NCBI GenBank assembly: GCA_028717985.1
Contig: JAQUMS010000048.1
Span: 1-7,518, forward strand
DNA from: Candidatus Omnitrophota bacterium
GTDB lineage: Bacteria; Omnitrophota; Gorgyraeia; Gygaellales; Profunditerraquicolaceae
Direction of reading: 5' to 3'
DNA: 7,518 nt
Shown here: positions 1 through 5,398 of the stretch, one piece after another
How positions within the stretch are numbered: position 1 is the first letter of the stretch
How the letters are laid out: each line of letters starts with the position of its first letter
Position numbers and translations under genes: made by a program
Notes under the pieces: model-generated
What the model was told of the DNA's origin: nothing
What the model saw: only the letters and a program-made list of their open reading frames with translations
Database searches by the model: none

Positions 1-942
1 GGGAACGCAGACCTGCCCGGATTTCGCAGAAATCGACGGCAATTCATGAACGTCCAGCCCTATTCCGTGCCCGGACCCATGCACAAAATTCTTTCCCCAT
101 CCGAGGCTCTCTATATAATCCCTCGCAGCAAAATCAATCTCTTTTAAAGGAACTCCCGGCTTAATTTTCTTAATCGCCGCTTTTTGAGCGTTAAGCACAG
201 CAGTATATACCTTCTGCATGAAGAAATTTATTTTACTTGAGAAGAAAACCCTTGTCAAGTCGGATTTATATCCTTGAAATTCCACCCCCATGTCGATCAA
301 AACCGGTTCATCCTCCCTGATCACCCGCTCTGAAGTCATATGATGCGGCAGGCTGGAATTCGGGCCGGAAGCAACGATAATATCAAAAGACGCGCACGAA
401 GCACCCTGAAAACGTATAAAACGCTCAATTTCAGCGGCTATTTCAATTTCTTTTTTCCCGGGAATGATGTATGATTTGACGAATTCAAAAGCCTGGACGG
501 CACTATCAACCGAGTGCCGCATCAGAGCTATCTCAGGTTTCTCTTTGACCTGGCGTAAAACTTCAATCAGGCCTGAAAAAGGAACTAATTCCACTCCTGC
601 AGGCATCAAATCAACCAACCGCTGATACCCGGCAAACGACAAATGCGCGGATTCAAAACCGACACTCCGGCATTTTTCGCTGGAACAAATCCCGGCGATA
701 GTTTCGGGAAACGAATTGCTTATTTTTTTAATTGTTATTCCCGGGAGACAGGTGCGGGCTTCTTCACTGTACCTGCCATCAGTAATATAAAACGTTTTTC
801 CCGGCGCAACGAGCAAAACGGAATCCCTGCTTCTATATTCAGTTAAATATGAAATATTCGCAGGAGAATAAACAATAAACGCGTCTATTTTATTTTTTTT
901 AAATCCGGGAATGAATTTTTTGATCCTGTGATACATAGTCAT
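1..942 (-). CDS. M24-family Xaa-Pro aminopeptidase (partial, C-terminus off left edge)
   Basis: Cytosolic metallopeptidase that removes an N-terminal residue preceding proline. The 314 visible codons hold the N-terminal creatinase-like domain (about residues 15-130, with YSPANISYLT and ITDGRYSEEA) and most of the pita-bread catalytic domain. Catalytic signatures are SFDIIVASGPNSSLPHH (about 185-201), the metal-binding aspartates D217 (LIDMG) and D228 (KSDLTR), and the metal histidine H292 in VHGSGHGIGLDVHE. The two glutamate ligands expected of the family lie beyond the edge; family members of this short type are about 350 residues, so roughly 40 are missing. The ATG at 942 overlaps the aroQ stop (ATGA) and has no Shine-Dalgarno, so translation is probably coupled; an ATG at 936 is an alternative. 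Closest to PepP/YqhT-type enzymes. In many bacteria this gene follows aroQ and precedes efp, as seems likely here. Confidence 0.95.
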   Translation of the reverse strand, partial: MTMYHRIKKFIPGFKKNKIDAFIVYSPANISYLTEYRSRDSVLLVAPGKTFYITDGRYSEEARTCLPGITIKKISNSFPETIAGICSSEKCRSVGFESAHLSFAGYQRLVDLMPAGVELVPFSGLIEVLRQVKEKPEIALMRHSVDSAVQAFEFVKSYIIPGKKEIEIAAEIERFIRFQGASCASFDIIVASGPNSSLPHHMTSERVIREDEPVLIDMGVEFQGYKSDLTRVFFSSKINFFMQKVYTAVLNAQKAAIKKIKPGVPLKEIDFAARDYIESLGWGKNFVHGSGHGIGLDVHELPSISAKSGQVCVP

Positions 943-1373
943 GCGATGATGTCAAGCAAAGCCATAAGCCCAAGCTCATAACTTTTTGGCCCAAACCCCA
1001 TAATCACGCCCTGAGCCGCAGCACTGATCAGAGATTTATGCCTGAATTCTTCCCTGGAATGTATGTTGGAAAGATGCACTTCTATTGCCGGCAAGCCCGC
1101 GGCAAGTATAGCATCGCGGATAGCAACGCTGGTATGAGTGAACGCCGCGGGATTAATAATAATTCCGTCATATTTCCCCTTTGATTTTCCGATTGCGTCA
1201 ACTATTTCGCCTTCGTGATTTGTTTGCAGGAAAGAAGTATGACATCGAAGCGTTTTAGAAAGTTTTTTTAAAGCGCTGTTTATTTTGGAAAGGGTCACTG
1301 TTCCGTAAATACCCGGCTCCCGCGTCCCCAAAAGGTTTAAATTCGGCCCGTGAATTACTAAGATTCGTTTCAT
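939..1373 (-). CDS. aroQ: Type II 3-dehydroquinate dehydratase
   Basis: Third step of the shikimate pathway: dehydration of 3-dehydroquinate to 3-dehydroshikimate, in a cytosolic dodecamer. The 144 residues match the usual length of the type II family. All the usual active-site residues are visible: N11 (HGPNLNLLG), R18, the catalytic Y23 (PGIYG), N74 and H80 (NPAAFTHTS), the catalytic H100 (EVHLSN) and R111 in the REEFRH segment. I chose the ATG at 1373 because family members begin with this kind of strand (MKRILVIHGPN). An in-frame GTG at 1397 would add eight residues but lies inside the inverted repeat. The only candidate Shine-Dalgarno (GGGGGTGG) is part of the repeat stem and sits rather far, about 13 nt, from the ATG. 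The stop overlaps the start of the downstream aminopeptidase. Confidence 0.97.
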   Translation of the reverse strand: MKRILVIHGPNLNLLGTREPGIYGTVTLSKINSALKKLSKTLRCHTSFLQTNHEGEIVDAIGKSKGKYDGIIINPAAFTHTSVAIRDAILAAGLPAIEVHLSNIHSREEFRHKSLISAAAQGVIMGFGPKSYELGLMALLDIIA

Positions 1374-1386
1374 AATGATTTTTTTT

Positions 1387-1446
1387 ACCACCCCCACTCC
1401 GGAAGTGGCCAGATTTTGGTTTGTCCACCTCCGGAGTGGGGGCGGT
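1387..1446. repeat. 22-bp imperfect inverted repeat, REPIN-like, in the aroQ leader
   Basis: Arm 1 is 1387-1408 and arm 2 is 1425-1446, with a 16-nt loop (1409-1424). The arms are inverted copies matching at 20 of 22 positions, sharing the core CCCCCACTCCGGA. Each arm is also itself an imperfect palindrome (CCACCTCCGGAGTGG and CCACTCCGGAAGTGG). In a minus-strand transcript both mismatches become G-U pairs, so the whole stem can pair; in a plus-strand transcript they would be A-C mismatches. No U-run follows the stem in either direction, so it does not look like an intrinsic terminator. It fills the gap between the Trm112-like gene and aroQ. A REP doublet, a small MITE, or a leader hairpin acting on aroQ are all possible. 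No second copy was seen in this window. Confidence 0.85.
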
Positions 1447-1456
1447 TGATTATAGC

Positions 1457-1612
1457 CTAATTTTCCGCTTCGTCAATCAGCATAACAGGTATCCCGTCCC
1501 TGACAGGATATTTTTTCCCGCATTTTTTGCAGACAATCTTCTTATCTTTCAACTCCACGTCGCCTTTGCACGCCGGGCACGCCAATATATCCAGAAGGTC
1601 TTTGTCTATCAT
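1457..1612 (-). CDS. Trm112 / UPF0434-family zinc-ribbon protein (51 aa)
   Basis: A 51-residue protein starting MIDKDLLDILACPACKGD. The first Cys pair is CPAC (12 and 15) and the second is CKKC (28 and 31), followed by the family ending in which YPVRDGIPVMLIDEA is recognisable. This is the layout of the bacterial YcaR/UPF0434 group, related to eukaryotic Trm112, an activating partner of several methyltransferases; the bacterial function is largely unknown. In this copy all four cysteines are present, so metal binding is plausible. The ATG overlaps the stop of the DUF1844 gene as ATGA, and GGAG lies 5 nt before it. A plus-strand open frame across the same bases (1421-1678) is a shadow. It could be a partner for a methyltransferase encoded elsewhere; no such gene is visible nearby. 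Confidence 0.9.
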   Translation of the reverse strand: MIDKDLLDILACPACKGDVELKDKKIVCKKCGKKYPVRDGIPVMLIDEAEN

Positions 1613-1911
1613 ATGTTCTCCGTCTTTGATTCGGGCTTAACGCCGTTAACCGCCGAACGTGATATTTTGGCGTCATAGGCCGCTTTCAATTCAATATACA
1701 CTCTATCGAGGAACTCTTTTTCCTCAAAAGTCAGGTTCCCCGTTGTTTTTTCTTTTAAGATACCCAGGACCTCAATAATAAACATGGCCTGGTTCAAATC
1801 TTCTTCCTTTTTGCGGGAAACAGGATTTTCAATTTCACCGAGGGCTATTGCCGCCTGGAGAGAAAATGTTGTCATGAAAAACCTGAAATCTATCTTTTTC
1901 TGCTGTTCCAT
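1609..1911 (-). CDS. DUF1844 family protein (100 aa)
   Basis: A small, probably cytosolic protein of unknown function. The family pattern is visible in the N-terminal 75 residues: KKIDFRFFMTTFSLQAAIALGEI, then ENPVSRKKEEDLNQA, then an acidic and basic helical stretch (VLGILKEKTTGNLTFEEKEFLD) that ends the conserved part. The tail after about residue 82 (KISRSAVNGVKPESKTENI) is polar and probably disordered. There is no signal peptide or membrane segment, and no catalytic motif that I can name. It starts 3 nt after the Memo-family stop, with no convincing ribosome binding site, and its own stop overlaps the Trm112-like start. This spacing argues for coupled translation of three consecutive genes. 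Confidence 0.88.
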   Translation of the reverse strand: MEQQKKIDFRFFMTTFSLQAAIALGEIENPVSRKKEEDLNQAMFIIEVLGILKEKTTGNLTFEEKEFLDRVYIELKAAYDAKISRSAVNGVKPESKTENI

Positions 1912-1914
1912 ACG

Positions 1915-2733
1915 TTATTCGATCACGATCCCGGCATAGCCGACTACACTGCTCATGTCACCTGTAACATCCCCGCTCGTCTGGTATTTGATAAGCGTGG
2001 CAGATCGGGCGCCAAGCTTTTTTACCGCTCTAAGCATAATTACCACCGGAGCAAAACCACACATAGTTATCCCCAAACCCCTGACTTTTTGAATCAACGC
2101 GTCTTCGTCTAAATTTAAAATCGCTTCAATAGCTTCTTTATCTTTATGCGACGCCTGTTTCTGTGATTCATAATGCGTCATATCCGAACTGGCAACTATC
2201 AGGACAGAATCCGTTAGGCGTAAATCGCCGACACACCCGGCTATTTCATCACCTGTTCTTTTCAGGATTTCCACATCTTCCGTCATTACCGCGATTGGCA
2301 CTATTGTAAAATCTTTTCTAAAATACTGGAACAGAGGCAATTCAACCTCGAGAGAATGTTCATACTGATGAGCCAAAACATCCTCTTCCAAAGAAGGCAC
2401 GAATGAAAGGAGGGATTTGGCGAGAGATTCATCAATGGGAACTTCCCCAAGAGGAGTTTCCCATCTTCCGGAAGACATCATGCTGAGCATACAGCCATAC
2501 CCCGTATGATTCGGACCCAGCAAAATAATCTTATCCCTCACCGTAAGAGAAGAAACAACTTCAGCGGCGACTTTTCCCGAATACATATACCCGGCATGAG
2601 GCATCACGCATCCCTTAGCGTCAGTTTTCCTGGCGCCGGGATCAATAAACCCGCCAATCTCCTTCTTTAATCGTTCCGGAGATGAATGGTAAAATTGTCC
2701 CGCTACGGCCGGTTTCCTGATATACGTTTTCAT
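1915..2733 (-). CDS. Memo-family protein (AmmeMemoRadiSam system protein B)
   Basis: Member of the MEMO1/YjfX-like family, whose fold resembles non-haem iron dioxygenases. Bacterial and archaeal copies are often found with an AMMECR1 protein and a radical SAM enzyme; the biochemical role is not settled. The 272 residues begin RKPAVAGQFY, as family members do. The three positions equivalent to the metal ligands of MEMO1 are all present: H46 (MPHAGYMYSG), H76 (LLGPNHTGYG) and C225 (TMCGFAPV). SSDMTHYES and HSLEVELPLFQYF are further family motifs. I prefer the ATG at 2733, which has AAGGA just upstream and fits family length. A TTG at 2769 would extend it by 12 residues and overlap the isomerase stop at 2759. 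No AMMECR1 or radical SAM partner is visible in the window. Confidence 0.93.
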   Translation of the reverse strand: MKTYIRKPAVAGQFYHSSPERLKKEIGGFIDPGARKTDAKGCVMPHAGYMYSGKVAAEVVSSLTVRDKIILLGPNHTGYGCMLSMMSSGRWETPLGEVPIDESLAKSLLSFVPSLEEDVLAHQYEHSLEVELPLFQYFRKDFTIVPIAVMTEDVEILKRTGDEIAGCVGDLRLTDSVLIVASSDMTHYESQKQASHKDKEAIEAILNLDEDALIQKVRGLGITMCGFAPVVIMLRAVKKLGARSATLIKYQTSGDVTGDMSSVVGYAGIVIE

Positions 2734-2758
2734 GGCATCCTTGTCCGTCTTTATAAAT

Positions 2759-3676
2759 TCAGCCGGCAAAAAGATCCTCTATAAACTTCCTGCTGTTTCT
2801 TACTTCTTCAGCGGTTACAGGATGATGTGCTTCCACAACTTTAATCGTGTCCTGCCCGACATACGGCTTAATCCGGTTAAAATCAAACTCTCCCGTTCCA
2901 GGAGCTCCATGATCAACACATCCGTTAATATCATGCAGATGTATCCCCAGAATAGACGCGCCATACCGCTGCAGGTATTCGTCTTTTCCGGAAAACCCCA
3001 GCCTTTCCATCACAAATGCGTGGCCGACATCATGCCAATACCGGATGTTCGATTTATCAAACCTGGACAGGATTTCTCCTATTTCATCCAGGGAAGGAAT
3101 TTCACGGTAATAGAATCTATTTTCTATCCCCACGAAAATCCCGTTCTCTCGGGCGTATCGTTCAATTGTTTCAAGACTCCGGAGCGCATTATCAAAATAT
3201 TTACGCTGAAAACGCATGCGTTCCTCAATTATTTCCATTCTAAGGCCCGAAAACTCCGAGGACCGGCTCAATCCTTGAGAAAAAAACCCGATAAGCTCGC
3301 TAATCCTATCGGGAATAGCGACCCTGCCCGCGTGTAAAACTACCGCCCGCGCGCGCATACGCACCGCAGTATCAATCGACCTTTTTGTGAATGAAACAGC
3401 GGCGTTTCTTTCTTCTTCATTCGGGGATGAAAGCGAATAACAATCAGGAAGAGCTTCAGCACGTTTGAGGTTTTCAGGAATAGGACAGTAATTATGTACA
3501 CTGCCAACGGATATCTGATTACGCGCCACAAGCTTTTCAATCTCATCTACCATACGAGGAGTAAGATTAAAGCTTAACTCAACCTCGTCAAAGCCCAGTT
3601 CCTTAATTTCACGGATACAAGGCGCGGCTTCAGAATAACGAAATGCATTCCATGAGGTAGATAAAGCCACCCCCAT
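2759..3676 (-). CDS. Sugar phosphate isomerase/epimerase-like TIM-barrel protein (AP_endonuc_2 fold)
   Basis: A 305-residue cytosolic protein of the xylose isomerase-like TIM-barrel superfamily, which also includes endonuclease IV and hydroxypyruvate isomerase. Visible features are a first strand and helix (MGVALSTSWNAFRYS), ELGFDEVELS (26-35), VGSVHNYCP with H61, VVLHAGRV with H115, GIENRFY with E185, YWHDVGHA with D216 and H219, GIHLHDINGCVDH with H246/H248, and VVEAHH with E282. E185, D216, H246 or H248 and E282 are the likely metal ligands. The substrate cannot be read from the sequence. The start codon lies one base after the bS21 stop, and a GGGAG about 8 nt upstream, inside the bS21 gene, may serve as ribosome binding site. 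The Memo gene follows by 25 nt. Confidence 0.85.
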   Translation of the reverse strand: MGVALSTSWNAFRYSEAAPCIREIKELGFDEVELSFNLTPRMVDEIEKLVARNQISVGSVHNYCPIPENLKRAEALPDCYSLSSPNEEERNAAVSFTKRSIDTAVRMRARAVVLHAGRVAIPDRISELIGFFSQGLSRSSEFSGLRMEIIEERMRFQRKYFDNALRSLETIERYARENGIFVGIENRFYYREIPSLDEIGEILSRFDKSNIRYWHDVGHAFVMERLGFSGKDEYLQRYGASILGIHLHDINGCVDHGAPGTGEFDFNRIKPYVGQDTIKVVEAHHPVTAEEVRNSRKFIEDLFAG

Positions 3677-3677
3677 A

Positions 3678-3839
3678 TTATTTTCTCCCGCGCATTTTTT
3701 TTCTTTTGCGTTCGCTCGGCTTTTCGTAATGTTTACGGTCTCTTACTTCGCGTAAAATACCTTCTTGTTCAATCTGTCTTTTAAAACGGCGTAATGCCTG
3801 TTCAAAAGACTCTCCTTCTTTAATTTCAATTCTCGGCAA
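3678..3839 (-). CDS. rpsU: 30S ribosomal protein bS21
   Basis: Small basic protein of the 30S subunit, located near the anti-Shine-Dalgarno end of 16S rRNA and involved in translation initiation. From the TTG at 3839 the protein is 53 residues, beginning MPRIEIKEGESFEQALRRFK and ending in a Lys/Arg-rich tail (SERKRKKMRGRK); REVRDRKHYEKPS is the classic central motif. I chose the TTG because conserved family similarity begins there and a strong AAAGGAG lies 8 nt upstream. A longer reading from 3890 would translate the leader and the binding site and is rejected. The gene is first behind a consensus promoter, so it likely heads the operon. The TIM-barrel gene starts one base after its stop. Confidence 0.96.
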   Translation of the reverse strand: MPRIEIKEGESFEQALRRFKRQIEQEGILREVRDRKHYEKPSERKRKKMRGRK

Positions 3840-3847
3840 GTTTATCA

Positions 3848-3854
3848 CTCCTTT
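3848..3854 (-). promoter_or_regulatory. Shine-Dalgarno of bS21 that decides a TTG start
   Basis: AAAGGAG on the minus strand, 8 nt before TTG at 3839. It is the strongest ribosome binding site in the leftward operon and sets the start at a codon that most open-reading-frame methods would skip. Confidence 0.88.
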
Positions 3855-3880
3855 CGGGTTATTTTTTTGAATAAGGGAAT

Positions 3881-3909
3881 AATATAACACTGAAAATAAG
3901 GCGTGTCAA
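3881..3909 (-). promoter_or_regulatory. Sigma-70 type promoter of the rpsU-led operon
   Basis: The -35 box TTGACA (3904-3909) is a perfect consensus, the spacer is exactly 17 nt, and the -10 box is TATATT (3881-3886), one mismatch from consensus. Transcription would start near 3874, giving a leader of about 35 nt before the TTG start. No operator-like palindrome was seen across it. It is the only strong promoter seen for the seven genes to its left. Confidence 0.88.
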
Positions 3910-3993
3910 TCCCAATTCAACACACGGTATAAAACAGGGACACACCGACACCAGATCATCTGATATAAAATCACGTGTAGTAATTACACCGGT

Positions 3994-4314
3994 TTACGGG
4001 GGAGGAGGACACGGGACACAGCCGTCAAAACGCTGCCAGTCATGACGGACATCAGCGGGAAGGCAGGTATACTGGCGTCCCTGCCAGGTAAAAGGCAGAC
4101 AGGTAAAATTAACCTGTTTCGGCCCTCCATCACAACAGGACCCCTCCCATGTCGCGGTAAAAGGCAGACACGCCACGCGGTGAACGGAAGTAACGGAAGT
4201 GCAAATTTCGCCGCACGGGCATCCGCATTGAGCGCGAAGCTCCTGATACACGAGGAAAGACGTGGAAATAACAAGAATAAGTACTAAAAAAATAAACAAT
4301 CGGGAAATACGCAT
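3994..4314 (-). CDS. Small anchored or secreted Cys-rich protein with CLP motifs (unknown function)
   Basis: I do not recognise a family. The 106-residue product begins with two basic residues and a long hydrophobic stretch (RLFIFLVLILVISTSFLVY, 5-23), a signal peptide or membrane anchor. The remainder is exported and contains 11 cysteines (30, 32, 34, 38, 49, 60, 61, 72, 84, 99, 101). Three CLP motifs occur: CLPFT at 49, CLPFT at 72 and CLPA at 84. The protein ends VPCPPPP. The underlying DNA has a 15-bp direct repeat (see repeat entry). The ATG is 3 nt after the stop of the S74 protein, with no ribosome binding site of its own, so it is likely translationally coupled. Disulfide-bonded surface protein or metal binding are both guesses. 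Confidence that it is real rests on the leader, the Cys pattern and the gene spacing. Confidence 0.68.
   Translation of the reverse strand: MRISRLFIFLVLILVISTSFLVYQELRAQCGCPCGEICTSVTSVHRVACLPFTATWEGSCCDGGPKQVNFTCLPFTWQGRQYTCLPADVRHDWQRFDGCVPCPPPP
4087..4170. repeat. 15-bp direct repeat inside the Cys-rich gene
   Basis: GGTAAAAGGCAGACA occurs at 4087-4101 and again at 4156-4170, an offset of 69 bases or 23 codons. Read on the minus strand the copies encode the two CLPFT motifs. A weaker third relative is near 4060 (AAGGCAGGTATAC), coding for the third CLP motif. This suggests growth of the protein by internal duplication. Confidence 0.75.
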
Positions 4315-4317
4315 TTT

Positions 4318-5328
4318 TTAACGGGATTTTTTTAGGCTGTTAATTTCGTTTTTAAGAGATTCTATTTCTTTTTGCTGCTCTTTTACCGCCTCTAAAAGTA
4401 CGGCGGCGAATTTCTGGTAATCAAACGACTTGTATCCGTCCATGCCGGTTCTAACCAATTCGGGAAATTCTTTTTCCGCGTCCTGAGCGACAATACCGAT
4501 TTGCCTGCCCTGTGAAAATCCTTTCTGAGGGAATGCCTTCGTGTTCCAATCAAAAGTCACGGCTTGGAGAGACTCAAGTTTAGGCAACACCCCGGTTAAT
4601 TCCCTGATATCTTTTTTCAATCTTATATCGGAATTAGCGCACCAGGTATTGCTGACTGTCCCGCTTCCGTTAACCTGAACATTACCCGTAATATCAAGGC
4701 GCCCATTCAGATTAGTATCCCCGGTAACCGCAAGACGATAGGCTCCGGCGTCTCTAGTATTAATTCCCACATTGCCATGTAAAATCGCAAACGTGCTATT
4801 CGCGTTATTAGCTCCATGATAATACCCATCATAATTCAAATATAAAAACAGCTGGTCGTTCTGGTCCCTATCCATAGCCAAGACATGCTTAACCCAGTCT
4901 CCTGTCTCATCAAGCCACCAGAACTGATTCACCCAACCATCCATCCTGTCGGTACTTAAAGCGATGCTCGCGATATCATTTTCCCATTCATGTGAGCTGT
5001 GAATATGTACCCGGGCGTTAGGGAATATATTCGTCCTGCCAACCACCAGCCTGTTGGCTATTGACAGACTCCCGGTAGCAGGATCACCGGTATTGGACCA
5101 ATTAGAACCGTTAATAGGCTCCATATAGACCGGCAAATCGCGCGCGTCAACCGCCCCATCCCGGTTCACATCGCCAATCGCCATCCTGTCGGAAGCTGTT
5201 AATTCCCGATAAGAACCGTGAGGAGAAGGATAGTAGGTAGTAATCGTAAATTCTTCCGCCGCGAAAACGGAACAGCACCCCATCACAACAAACGACAAAA
5301 TCCCCAACGAAACTTTATTTTTTATCAC
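4318..5328 (-). CDS. Secreted protein with dockerin-like loop and C-terminal S74 intramolecular chaperone domain
   Basis: A 336-residue exported protein. Residues 1-24 form a signal peptide ending CSVFAA, and mature EEFTITTYYPSPHGSYREL follows. At 53-64 DVNRDGAVDARD fits a 12-residue dockerin/EF-hand calcium loop (D53, N55, D57, D64). The middle (about 90-230) is probably a beta-rich stalk, with GNVGINTRD and LDITGNVQVNGSG resembling tail-fibre repeats. The C-terminus from S233 is a peptidase S74 domain: SDIRLKKDIREL, then QIGIVAQDAEKEFPELV, then YQKFAAVLLEAVKEQQKEIE and a short coiled coil. In phage tailspikes this domain drives trimer folding and then cuts itself off just before the Ser. 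I prefer GTG at 5328, which has AGGAGGT 5 nt upstream; a longer reading from 5373 would add 15 unlikely residues. The next gene is the Cys-rich protein. Role: probably a trimeric surface structure. Confidence 0.86.
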   Translation of the reverse strand: MIKNKVSLGILSFVVMGCCSVFAAEEFTITTYYPSPHGSYRELTASDRMAIGDVNRDGAVDARDLPVYMEPINGSNWSNTGDPATGSLSIANRLVVGRTNIFPNARVHIHSSHEWENDIASIALSTDRMDGWVNQFWWLDETGDWVKHVLAMDRDQNDQLFLYLNYDGYYHGANNANSTFAILHGNVGINTRDAGAYRLAVTGDTNLNGRLDITGNVQVNGSGTVSNTWCANSDIRLKKDIRELTGVLPKLESLQAVTFDWNTKAFPQKGFSQGRQIGIVAQDAEKEFPELVRTGMDGYKSFDYQKFAAVLLEAVKEQQKEIESLKNEINSLKKSR

Positions 5329-5333
5329 GCCGT

Positions 5334-5340
5334 ACCTCCT
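5334..5340 (-). promoter_or_regulatory. Shine-Dalgarno that sets the GTG start of the S74 protein
   Basis: AGGAGGT lies 5 nt before GTG at 5328. The residues after this GTG form a normal signal peptide, which supports it over the upstream in-frame reading. Confidence 0.85.
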
Positions 5341-5353
5341 CTGAATAGATAAA

Positions 5354-5362
5354 ATTATAGCA
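5354..5362 (-). promoter_or_regulatory. Extended -10 promoter of the S74 / Cys-rich pair
   Basis: TGCTATAAT on the minus strand is a perfect TGn-TATAAT extended -10 element. Only a weak -35 (TTGAAG, 15-nt spacer, or TTTTGA, 17-nt spacer) is present, as allowed for this promoter class. Transcription would start near 5347 and give a short leader before GTG 5328. This suggests the pair is expressed independently of tilS although only about 70 nt separate the coding regions. Confidence 0.7.
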
Positions 5363-5398
5363 TAAATCGGCACTCTTCAAAATAATAAAAAACCGGCT

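Noticed and set aside
1387..1446. The aroQ-leader inverted repeat as an intrinsic terminator
   Set aside because: The minus-strand transcript has an A-run, not a U-run, after the stem, and the plus-strand transcript has no U-run after it.
1421..1678. Plus-strand 85-residue open frame
   Set aside because: It is the shadow of the Trm112-like gene and part of DUF1844, both with strong family similarity on the other strand.
3975..3989. Small hairpin GTGTA-GTAAT-TACAC after the Cys-rich gene as a terminator
   Set aside because: Only five pairs, AT-rich, and no proper U-run directly after it on the minus strand, so I do not call a terminator.
3984..4287. Alternative frames on both strands over the Cys-rich gene
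   Set aside because: They lack the leader peptide and ordered Cys pattern, and do not fit the 3-nt spacing to the upstream gene.
4318..5328. S74 domain as evidence of a prophage
   Set aside because: The protein has a signal peptide and no capsid, tail, integrase or lysis genes are nearby; S74 domains also occur in bacterial surface proteins.
4318..5328. Lipoprotein signal at VMGC in the S74 protein
   Set aside because: Met before Gly-Cys is unusual for a lipobox, and a good signal peptidase I site (VFA-A) follows a few residues later.
5375..5397. T-rich stretch after tilS as a terminator
   Set aside because: There is a U-rich run but no GC-rich stem immediately before it.
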